Below, one piece after another: positions 57,809 through 64,000 of a stretch of 64,000 bases of DNA. The stretch covers positions 1-64,000 of the forward strand of contig NZ_FOEE01000004.1 in NCBI RefSeq assembly GCF_900110555.1, given 5' to 3'. Position 1 is the first letter of the stretch, and every line of letters starts with the position of its first letter. The position numbers were made by a program, and so were the translations under genes. The DNA comes from Trujillonella endophytica (GTDB lineage Bacteria; Actinomycetota; Actinomycetes; Mycobacteriales; Geodermatophilaceae). The notes under the pieces were generated by a model. The model saw nothing but the letters and a program-made list of their open reading frames with translations, searched no databases and was not told the DNA's origin.

Positions 57809-60613
57809 TCATCGCCCGATGCCTAGCGCAGCAACGCGCGGGACCATCGATGGCCCGCGGCGCTCTGTGTCGGGCCGGCGGACGCCTGGAGCCGGGGCGG
57901 GTGGCCGGGCACGCGTCGCCGGGGGCTGGTCGAGCGGTCGGATGGGGGCGTAGCGGTCGGCTTCCCGGGCGGCGAGTCCGGCGGCGTGGCGGGAGCCGAG
58001 GTCGGCGCGGTCGCGGCTGAAGGCGGCGATCCACTGCTCGCGAGCCTCGTCAGGGTCGGCGGCGATGAGGTGGGCGGTGTTGGCGGTGCGGCCGCGGGTC
58101 ATGCCGACGTAGGCCGCGGCGGCGCCGGTGTGGTGGCCGAGGACCAGATGCGCTGCGGTGACGGTGTCGCCCTGGACGCCGTGCACGGTGCTGGCGTAGG
58201 CAAGCTCGACGTAGTCGGTGACGTAGTCGGCGGGCAGCACGCGGACGTCGGGACCGGTCGAGGTGACTTCACCGCCTGGCCCGTCACCTCCACGAGTGCA
58301 GGGCGTGACGAGTAGCCCGCCGCACTCGTCGACCGCGGTGACCGTCCAGGTGTCGCGGTTGGCCACGTCTAGGCCGCGGTCGTTGCGGCGGGTGGCGATC
58401 CGGTCGCCGGCTCCGATCCGCTGCCCACTCCGGGTGGTCACCACATCGGCGTCGTCTACCCGGCCGGCGGTGACCAGCCGGGCCTGGACGGTGGCGCTCA
58501 AGGCGTCGACCTGCTCAAGGGTGTCGGCCACCAGCGCGACCTCGGCGGTCGGACCGTCGGCGGCCACCTCGGCGAGGGCACCGCACAGCGCCTTGAAGTC
58601 GAGGTGCAGTCGGATCTGGTTGCGGGCCAGGAGGGCGTCGAACACCGCGCCCGAATCGTGGCCGCGGCGCATCGCCAGGGTCAGCTGGGCGTACTCGTCG
58701 TCGGGGACAGTCGCGCCGGCGGCGTCCGTACGGGTGAACCGGTGCACCGACTCGAGGTTCAGGGACGCGCCGGGGTCGACCCTGTCGGTGGCCGCGGCGG
58801 CGAGGTCGAGCACGCCGCCCCGGCCGACCGCGGCCAGCTGGTGGCGGTCGCCGAGCAGCGCCACGCGCGCCTGGCACTCGTCGGCGATGTGGAGCAGCGC
58901 GCGGGCGGTGTCCTGGTTCAGCATGCCGGCCTCGTCGATGACCAACAGATCGCCCGGCCGCAACCAGGTCACTCCTGGGCCGGTGTAGTCGTGGCCGGTG
59001 CGCGGGTCGAGCTGCCCGTCGGTGAGTCGGGTCCAGTCACCGGATTCGGTCCAGCGCCAGCCGTACTGATAGGCCAACCAGGCTGCCGACCCGGTGGGCG
59101 CGCCGGTCTCGGTGCGGGCGACCTTGGCCGCCTTCATCGTCGGGGTGACCACGGCCAGCCCGCGCCCTTCGCACTCGAGGAGGTAGCGGGTGGCGGCCAG
59201 GGTGGTGGTCTTGCCGGCCCCTGCCGCGCCCTCCATGACCACGAGCTGCCGGCCGCCGGCCAGCAGCTCGATCGCGGCGGCCTGGCCGTCATCAAGCCCG
59301 GCGACCGCCCACGCGGGCAGACGCTCCTGCCGTGGCTCCGGCAGGGCCGGTTGACCGGCGCGGGCGGCGAACCGGGCGGCCAGATCGGCTTCCACGTCGA
59401 GCACCGGGCGGGAGGTCCAGGCCCGAATGTGCTCCGGAACGCCCTCGCGCTCGAGCAGCGGCACGCACCGGCTCAGGGCGCGGGCGGTGAGGTCCTCGGC
59501 CAGCTCGAGGCGCACCGCCGCCTCGGCGACGATGCCGTCGGCGGCGAGCATCTGCTCGACCTCGCCGCGGATGTCGGCGGCGTTCCACGCTGACCGGGCG
59601 GCCGCCAGCCGGGTCAGCACCCGGTCGGCGGCGGCGTTGCGGTCCAGCGCCCCGACTGGCGTCGGCGTGAAGGCCACCGGGTGGGCCGGGTCGCGGTAGC
59701 CCAGGACGGTGAGCTCCTCCCGCCAGCGGTCCTCCAGTACCTCGCCCGGGCGGGGGTGGACCTTGTCGGGGCGGCCGTCGGCCCAGGCGCGCGCCTCCCA
59801 CGCCCGCCGCAACGCCGGCCCGGCGTGTTCGCCGGGATGCGTCTGGGTCCATTCGCGTTCGTAGCGGGCGATGTTCGTGGCGATCTGCGCTGCCCGGGCA
59901 CTCATCGGACCGACGAAAGGAGCGAGCTGCAGTAGTTCTCCGGTGGCGTCCGGGGTGTAGCCATGGGCGGCCCAGGCGGCCCGCAGTTGTGGGTCGGTGG
60001 CCATCGCGGCGTGCCCGATCCCGTTGATCGCTGCGAGGAAGTCGCGAATGGCGACGGTGTGCAGCCCGCGCCATTTCTCGGCGGCGAAGACGCGGGCGAG
60101 CAGCTGCAGGTGCAGATGCCGGTGCGGGTCCCCGGCCCGGGAGGTGTAGTGCTGAACCGACGCCGCCTCCAGCACCTCCACCGGCACCTGCACCTGCACC
60201 CCGCGTGACCCGACTCGGGTGGTGGCGTGTTCGGACAGCCACGCCAGGATCTGCTCGACCGCGCAGTCCTGCGCGGCGTCGTAGGCGGCGGCGATGTCCG
60301 GATGCAGCGCCGCGGCCAGCGACCACGACTTCGGACCGTTGACCACCACCTCGACGAACCGCACCGCCCGGTCGTCCGTACGCAGTCGGCCCCGCGGCTC
60401 ACCGGTGGCCGGATCCAAGCCGGCCACCCATCCCTCGTAGTCTTCCCCGGACAGCGGAGCCAACTCACGAACCCGCCCGGCACCGGCGGCGTAGCGACGG
60501 GCGATGCCGGCCCCCTTGGCCAGGTAGTAGTCATCCGCCCGACCGCGGTCAGCCCCTATGTAGTGGCGCGCAGCGGCCGGCCCCCCGGCGTAGACCTTCA
60601 TTCCGCCGCGCAT
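57809..60613 (-). CDS. MobF-family (TrwC-like) conjugative relaxase-helicase
   Basis: The 934-aa product has an N-terminal TrwC relaxase domain (about 1-290), with the three-His metal site in DPHRHLHLQ (H164, H166, H168), Tyr residues near 29-30 (DDYYLAKG) for the covalent nick and a conserved NGPKSWSLAAALHPD block. An SF1B helicase follows: Walker A EGAAGAGKTTT (461-471), LLVIDEAGML, and the C-terminal VHGVQGDTV and AYVGMTRGR motifs. It nicks at oriT and unwinds DNA for transfer. GC is as high as in the chromosome, unlike the next two genes. The second ATG (60601, MKVYAGG) is an alternative start. A relaxase near an integrase marks the region as transferable. Confidence 0.92.
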   Translation of the reverse strand: MRGGMKVYAGGPAAARHYIGADRGRADDYYLAKGAGIARRYAAGAGRVRELAPLSGEDYEGWVAGLDPATGEPRGRLRTDDRAVRFVEVVVNGPKSWSLAAALHPDIAAAYDAAQDCAVEQILAWLSEHATTRVGSRGVQVQVPVEVLEAASVQHYTSRAGDPHRHLHLQLLARVFAAEKWRGLHTVAIRDFLAAINGIGHAAMATDPQLRAAWAAHGYTPDATGELLQLAPFVGPMSARAAQIATNIARYEREWTQTHPGEHAGPALRRAWEARAWADGRPDKVHPRPGEVLEDRWREELTVLGYRDPAHPVAFTPTPVGALDRNAAADRVLTRLAAARSAWNAADIRGEVEQMLAADGIVAEAAVRLELAEDLTARALSRCVPLLEREGVPEHIRAWTSRPVLDVEADLAARFAARAGQPALPEPRQERLPAWAVAGLDDGQAAAIELLAGGRQLVVMEGAAGAGKTTTLAATRYLLECEGRGLAVVTPTMKAAKVARTETGAPTGSAAWLAYQYGWRWTESGDWTRLTDGQLDPRTGHDYTGPGVTWLRPGDLLVIDEAGMLNQDTARALLHIADECQARVALLGDRHQLAAVGRGGVLDLAAAATDRVDPGASLNLESVHRFTRTDAAGATVPDDEYAQLTLAMRRGHDSGAVFDALLARNQIRLHLDFKALCGALAEVAADGPTAEVALVADTLEQVDALSATVQARLVTAGRVDDADVVTTRSGQRIGAGDRIATRRNDRGLDVANRDTWTVTAVDECGGLLVTPCTRGGDGPGGEVTSTGPDVRVLPADYVTDYVELAYASTVHGVQGDTVTAAHLVLGHHTGAAAAYVGMTRGRTANTAHLIAADPDEAREQWIAAFSRDRADLGSRHAAGLAAREADRYAPIRPLDQPPATRARPPAPAPGVRRPDTERRGPSMVPRVAALGIGR

Positions 60614-60993
60614 TTATCAACGCCGTCCAATAATGACCAACACATGACCCCCAGAGATGCCGAAGGGCCCCGCGAAGCGGGGCCCGAGCTACCTCCATTG
60701 GTAGCATGCGTGCCGTTCTTAAGTCCATTCAGCGACACTTCTGACAATCGCTGACTGTTGTTGCGGCCTCAAATCGTCTTGGCAGGACTCCGTTCAGAGG
60801 TCGGAGCGGCGGGGTGCGGTCCGTGTGCCCTCGGGTCGTTCAGGTGGATGCCGGCCCTGCCCGTCGCCGCGCGGTCGCCGGATGGAGTTAAGGACACGCG
60901 TCGAGGACACCGGCGATGACCCTCCGCTCCGGGGCGGGCGAGGCCTGCGACGGCCCGAAGGCACGGAGTGCGAGGTGTCTCTGAAGGCGGCCT
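60614..60993. other. Divergent intergenic region with two hairpins
   Basis: About 380 bases between the relaxase (minus) and the DUF3644 gene (plus). It contains GGGCCCCGC-GAA-GCGGGGCCC (60665-60685) and GCTACC...GGTAGC (60689-60704). Such hairpins upstream of a relaxase could form part of oriT. No gene was found. Confidence 0.45.
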
Positions 60994-61001
60994 ATGGGAC
61001 A
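60975..61001 (+). repeat. GTGTC...GGGACA repeat, copy A
   Basis: GTGTCTCTGAAGG then TATGGGACA, a degenerate copy of the motif found also at 62431, 62785 and 63213. The predicted start ATG of the DUF3644 gene lies inside it. Confidence 0.55.
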
Positions 61002-62136
61002 GGATGCCTCGGTGAAGCGAGACGCCCAGGTTCTGCACAGCAAGGCGATCGCCTCGATGCGGGTAGCCACAGCGGCGTTCAACTCACCGGATGACGTCGG
61101 CCGGGTGACCCAGGTGCTCCTGTCCCTTCAGCACTCGTTCGAGATGCTGCTCAAGGCCGCGCTGGTGCAGAACCGCGTCCGGGTCTTCGACAAGGAGTCG
61201 GGCCGGTCCATCGGGATGGACAAGTGCATCAACCAGGCGCAGAACGACACCGTCATTAAGCTGACCGACGACGAGGCGGGCACTCTCCGCACCATCGATG
61301 CGATGCGAGACGACGAGCAGCACTGGTTCGCCGAGGTGTCGGAGCAGATCCTCTACCTGCACGCTCGTGCCGGGATCACCCTCTTCGACGAGCTGCTGGA
61401 CCGGGTGTTCGGGCAGCGGCTGGCCACCTACCTGCCCCTTCGGGTCCTGCCCCTGTCGACAGACCCTCCGCGCGACCTCCACCTCCTCCTCGACGAGGAG
61501 TACAGCGCCATCGCCGACCTCCTGAAGCCGAAGCGCCGGATGACCGAGCCCGCGAAGGCAAGGATCCGCACCCTGCTTGCAATGGAGGCTCACGAGGAGC
61601 CGGACACCCGCGTCTCCGACAAGGACGTCGCCCGAGTCGTCAAGGGCATCCGGGCGGGCAAGACCCGAGCCGAGGTCTTCCCCCGCCTGGAGAACTTGGC
61701 CACGGACGTGACCGGCGAGGGGCCGAACGTCACGGTGCACTTCAACAAGAAGGGCGAGGGCGCTGCCGTGCACTTCGTCCCCGAGGACGCCGACGTCGAG
61801 TCGGCCGCGATCCGCGAGGTCGATCTCAACGCTCGCTTCTCCCGCACGAAGGCCGAGCTCGCCGACGCGCTCGGGGTGAAGCAGCACATCGCGACCGCGC
61901 TCAGGGACCACCTCGCCGTCGACCAGGATCCCCGTTGCTACCGGGACATCACGTACAACAACTCCGTTCTCCGCAAGTACTCGGATCGGGCCTTCGCCCC
62001 CATGCGCGAGTTCATCAAGGCCGGTAAGGCCGAGGCGGTGAGGGCGGCGCACAGTCCGAACAAGGGCATGCGCCACGAGCGCTGCTCGATCGAGGGCTGC
62101 AAGGCCGGAGCGGACCCCACCCCGCCGCTGGGGTGA
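60994..62136 (+). CDS. DUF3644 protein with HEPN-like RX4H motif
   Basis: The 380-aa product matches DUF3644 in its N-terminal helical part (VTQVLLSLQHSFEMLLKAAL). A second helical part holds RDDEQHWF (about 110-117), which has the RX4H spacing of catalytic HEPN ribonucleases. A helical middle (PKRRMTEPAKARIRTLLAME), a beta-rich section (NVTVHFNKKGEGAAVHFVP) and a winged-helix-like end (TKAELADALGVKQHIATAL) follow, closing with HERCSIEGC. If the motif is active it would cut RNA, as HEPN toxins and Abi-type defence proteins do. A start at GTG 61012 is possible. It lies alone, divergent from the relaxase. Confidence 0.78.
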   Translation: MGQDASVKRDAQVLHSKAIASMRVATAAFNSPDDVGRVTQVLLSLQHSFEMLLKAALVQNRVRVFDKESGRSIGMDKCINQAQNDTVIKLTDDEAGTLRTIDAMRDDEQHWFAEVSEQILYLHARAGITLFDELLDRVFGQRLATYLPLRVLPLSTDPPRDLHLLLDEEYSAIADLLKPKRRMTEPAKARIRTLLAMEAHEEPDTRVSDKDVARVVKGIRAGKTRAEVFPRLENLATDVTGEGPNVTVHFNKKGEGAAVHFVPEDADVESAAIREVDLNARFSRTKAELADALGVKQHIATALRDHLAVDQDPRCYRDITYNNSVLRKYSDRAFAPMREFIKAGKAEAVRAAHSPNKGMRHERCSIEGCKAGADPTPPLG

Positions 62137-62488
62137 CTCAGCGGCAGCGCCCCCTGGACTGGCGTGCCCGGTCTTGAGGCACCAGTCCAGGCAGCGGCTT
62201 CCCGCCACCACACTGCCGGGCCTGGAGTGTCGTCAGCTCGCTGCGGCCGCGGCGGCGACGAACACCCGGCCCGGCTCGTTCAGCAGAACTAGCCCGTCAT
62301 GATTGGTACGGGTGGATTGCTATGTGGACATCGGCCTGACCTGCTGTTGCAGCATCTTCGAGCCCGCCGGCCGTGTCACCAAGCGTGACTCGAAGGTGTC
62401 CCGAAGGCCGCCCTTCGAGCACCGCGCGAGGTGTCCTCAAGCGGCCCACTATGGGACAGGACGATGGACTCTCGCCGCAGCGTGCCGC
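62137..62488. other. Intergenic region
   Basis: About 350 bases after the DUF3644 gene. It holds a palindromic CTCGAAGG...CCTTCGAG pair (62391-62420) and one copy of the GTGTC...GGGACA motif (62431-62460). No open frame with coding bias was seen. Confidence 0.4.
62431..62460 (+). repeat. GTGTC...GGGACA repeat, copy B
   Basis: GTGTCCTCAA then GCGGCCCACTATGGGACA. Best match to copy D at 63213, same orientation. Confidence 0.7.
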
Positions 62489-62764
62489 CTATGGCCTTGA
62501 CCGTCGGCCCTCCTCCTGGAGCCACTGCATCACCGTGTGGCGGGCCTCGAGCAGTCCTAGTCCGGTGCGTTCACGCAGCAGTTTGATCGCCCGTATCCGG
62601 TCACGATCTGCACCGCCTGCCGCAACGGACATCACTTCGGCGCGTGCCTGCTCCGCCGGGACCCGTGGACGATTGGCCGCCCGCGTCTTCTCAATGCGCT
62701 TGGACCAGAAGGTCAGCAAGACGCACGCCAGGACAGCGATCGCTGCAACGACGGTCAGTGTCAC
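62489..62764 (-). CDS. Small membrane protein with ribosomal L7/L12-like C-terminus
   Basis: The 91-aa product has one N-terminal membrane segment (TLTVVAAIAVLACVLLTFW), a basic/acidic linker and a C-terminal piece RIRAIKLLRERTGLGLLEAR. That piece matches the helix-loop-helix of the L7/L12 C-terminal domain (IKxVRExTGLGLKEAK). The rest of that domain is missing. Proteins of this plan are common in actinobacteria and have no known role. It is flanked by copies B and C of the short repeat. Confidence 0.75.
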   Translation of the reverse strand: MTLTVVAAIAVLACVLLTFWSKRIEKTRAANRPRVPAEQARAEVMSVAAGGADRDRIRAIKLLRERTGLGLLEARHTVMQWLQEEGRRSRP

Positions 62765-62784
62765 GTCGCCAGCATCGTCGATGC

Positions 62785-62810
62785 GTCACGACGAGGCCCA
62801 CTATGGGACG
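62785..62810 (+). repeat. GTGTC...GGGACA repeat, copy C (partial)
   Basis: CGTCACGACGA then GGCCCACTATGGGAC. The right half is exact, the left half diverged. It lies 21 bp upstream of the L7/L12-like gene start. Confidence 0.6.
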
Positions 62811-62845
62811 CGGCCGCGATCTAGCGATGTGCCTGGTCTCAGCGC

Positions 62846-63046
62846 TTGGCTCGCTTGAATGTGGGTGAATCCAGTACCGACATGTATCGGTGGCTCTATC
62901 GTCCTCACGTGCACGCGCGGTGGGCGGAGGCAGCAGCCCGCGCCGTGCTGTTGGGACTCACTGCGGCGATCTTCCGCCGTATGGGTCAGCGGGCTTACCG
63001 GGCGGCGTTCCGCGCTGAGCCCCGGGTCGCTTCGTTGTCAGCTTGA
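62846..63046 (+). CDS. Possible small hypothetical protein (66 aa)
   Basis: The frame encodes a basic, partly helical peptide (DMYRWLYRPHVHARWAEAAA, AVLLGLTAAIFRRMGQRAYR) with moderate G/C preference in third positions from about codon 13. There is no strong ribosome binding site, and an overlapping frame of similar length exists. It may start at the internal ATG near 62882. I cannot tell a gene from chance here. Confidence 0.25.
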   Translation: MARLNVGESSTDMYRWLYRPHVHARWAEAAARAVLLGLTAAIFRRMGQRAYRAAFRAEPRVASLSA

Positions 63047-63515
63047 CCGACACCATTCTCAGCTGGCGTCGGACCAGTCGTCGGCGACGCGAGAGACGTG
63101 ACCGCGTCACCGTCCGCGACGGCGAGTCGTCGGCGCCTGGCGTAACCCCATCTGCTGGGACGCGTTAGCTGCTGGACTGCACACCGCGCGCTGCGCTGCT
63201 CGCCCGCAGGTCGTGTCTCCAAGCGGCCCACTACGGGACACCGGGGGGCTACCGTGAGCGGACAACTCCCGCTACTTGATTCACAAGTGGCTGAGCGCCT
63301 CTAGCGGACCCAGGGCGTGGCAGGCGGTCCGCGCAATAGTTTTCCGGAACGGAGTGGGGACGCTCATTCGTACGGTCCTGAGCGTCATTCTAGAGGGGGC
63401 CACGACTCCGGGACGCCGACCGACCGAGACGCGGGTACGGGACGCCGGTACGGGACGCGGGTCTGGGACTGGATGATCTTCACTGCAGCGGGCTGCGCTG
63501 GCCTAGCATGCCCCC
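63047..63515. other. Intergenic region
   Basis: About 470 bases with one clear copy of the short repeat (63213-63242) and no convincing gene. It should include the promoter of the inositol-monophosphatase-like gene. Confidence 0.4.
63213..63242 (+). repeat. GTGTC...GGGACA repeat, copy D
   Basis: GTGTCTCCAA then GCGGCCCACTACGGGACA. The ends GTGTC and GGGACAC are inverted to each other. Same orientation as copies A-C. Confidence 0.7.
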
Positions 63516-64000
63516 ATGGACTCTTGGGCGACGGGGCGCAATATCAAAGAGCATGCGACAAACTTGTGCGTTGAATTGTCCACAACCCTTGCTGCTAATG
63601 CAGCAAAAATCATCGAGTTCGACATTCAAGCCTTCAATCGAGCCCCAGGCCGACAACACCACGCGGGTCAACCACCCCGCCGGGTCGATCTTGCTAATGC
63701 CGAGTTGGCAGAACGATGGCTTAGTCAATCAGACGTGCAGGCGCGCATGCCCGATGGTGTTCGCATGGAAACAGAGGAGAATCCGGCCCGACCCTTCGGC
63801 TCTGACTTTCGGTCCCTATTTCTACGCGTTGACGAATTGGATGGCACCTCTAATGCCGCCGCCACCGCGCAGAACTGGAGCACAGTCGCACTCGCATTTG
63901 TTTGGGATCAGACGTACGCGAAGCACGTCCTGGCGGGTGGAGCTATCGCCCTGCCGGACGGGCACGCTGTCAGCTTTACTGACCGGACTCGACACCGCGC
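63516..64000 (+). CDS. Inositol-monophosphatase-like protein (3' end outside window)
   Basis: An ATG at 63516 opens a frame of 161 codons that runs off the window. It reads MDSWATGRNIKEHATNLCVE..., then RRVDLANAELAERWLSQSDV, an acidic METEENPARP and FLRVDELDGTSNAAAT. The last segment fits the metal-binding signature DxxDGTxN of inositol monophosphatases and fructose-bisphosphatases, preceded by a Glu-rich loop as in that fold. The N-terminal helix is unusual for the family. Codon use is less GC-biased than in the chromosome genes, in line with horizontal gain. The call rests on one motif and its setting. Confidence 0.5.
   Translation, partial: MDSWATGRNIKEHATNLCVELSTTLAANAAKIIEFDIQAFNRAPGRQHHAGQPPRRVDLANAELAERWLSQSDVQARMPDGVRMETEENPARPFGSDFRSLFLRVDELDGTSNAAATAQNWSTVALAFVWDQTYAKHVLAGGAIALPDGHAVSFTDRTRHR

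Larger units (their letters stand above)
49825..64000. mobile_element. Integrative element inserted in tadA (left part; right end outside window)
   Basis: The inferred element begins next to the truncated tadA with a tyrosine integrase. It carries a two-gene restriction-like module of lower GC, a MobF relaxase and several small accessory genes, and continues past the window end. No type IV secretion genes are seen in this part, so it may be an integrative mobilizable element or the left part of a conjugative one. The right boundary is unknown. Confidence 0.65.

Noticed and set aside
60665-60715. tRNA-like remnant as an attachment site
   Set aside because: The segment GAGCTACCTCCATTGGTAGC looks at first like a D-arm, but no anticodon arm, T-arm or acceptor stem can be built around it; it is two simple hairpins.
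62221-62240. Right attachment site resembling the tadA junction (CCTGGAGTGTCGTCAGC)
   Set aside because: It shares only a few bases with the 49800-49830 sequence and is not followed by tadA coding sequence, so it is not a credible attR.
62859-63101. Second plus-strand frame overlapping the 66-aa candidate
   Set aside because: It is Arg/Ser-rich without a ribosome binding site and conflicts with the slightly better 62846-63046 frame; neither is convincing.

Overview
The window is a piece of a very GC-rich actinobacterial chromosome. Third codon positions are almost always G or C, GTG starts are common, and prfB-ftsE-ftsX-smpB is arranged in the actinobacterial way. The tmRNA tag ADSNQRDFALAA is also of actinobacterial type. 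The overall flavour (diguanylate cyclase/phosphodiesterase, SCO6745-like protein, many acyl-CoA enzymes, tad pilus genes) suggests a Geodermatophilaceae-like soil or rock actinobacterium. That family-level guess is inference, not something the sequence proves.

Region 1 (1-21 kb) is an accessory metabolic stretch. A transposase C-terminus runs in from the left edge. After it come a patatin-like lipase, an acyl-CoA ligase, a TrkA-type potassium channel, a membrane class III adenylate cyclase, an HxlR regulator divergent from an acyl-CoA dehydrogenase, and a dienelactone hydrolase. A compact CaiB-type CoA-transferase / MaoC-like hydratase / CitE-like lyase cassette follows; it resembles C5-dicarboxylate (mesaconate or itaconate) breakdown. 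Next are a TetR regulator with two palindromic operators, three alpha/beta hydrolases, a FAD monooxygenase and a large LuxR (LAL) regulator.

Region 2 (21-38 kb) is largely core. It holds ssrA (tmRNA), corA, an SLC13 transporter, a translationally coupled oxidoreductase-amidohydrolase-VOC operon, smpB, ftsX, ftsE, prfB, a PAS-GGDEF-EAL protein and cutA. Both partners of trans-translation, ssrA and smpB, lie within 7 kb of each other. An acyl-CoA-dehydrogenase-like gene sits between ftsX and smpB.

Region 3 (35-50 kb) has envelope and signalling genes: a Ser/Thr kinase with a proline-rich linker, several lipoproteins (one a YncE-like beta-propeller), a DUF4230 protein, a secreted glycoside hydrolase and a methyltransferase. 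A 73-bp hairpin-bearing sequence occurs twice. Then comes a tad pilus operon on the minus strand (tadA', tadB, tadC, small pilin-like gene, two TadE-like minor pilins).

Region 4 (49.8 kb to the right edge) is an integrative mobile island. A tyrosine integrase has its stop codon immediately beside the remaining 3' part of tadA, so the element appears to sit inside tadA. Its cargo includes a two-gene restriction-like system, made of a PLD-SNF2 helicase and an MmeI/Eco57I-like adenine methyltransferase coupled by an ATGA overlap, in DNA of visibly lower GC. It also carries a MobF (TrwC-like) relaxase-helicase, a DUF3644 protein with an RX4H HEPN-like motif, a small L7/L12-like membrane protein and the start of an inositol-monophosphatase-like gene. 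A repeated GTGTC...GGGACA motif is scattered between the last genes. The far end of the island is not in the window. The most promising undescribed system is the helicase-methyltransferase pair on this tadA-integrated, potentially mobilizable element.
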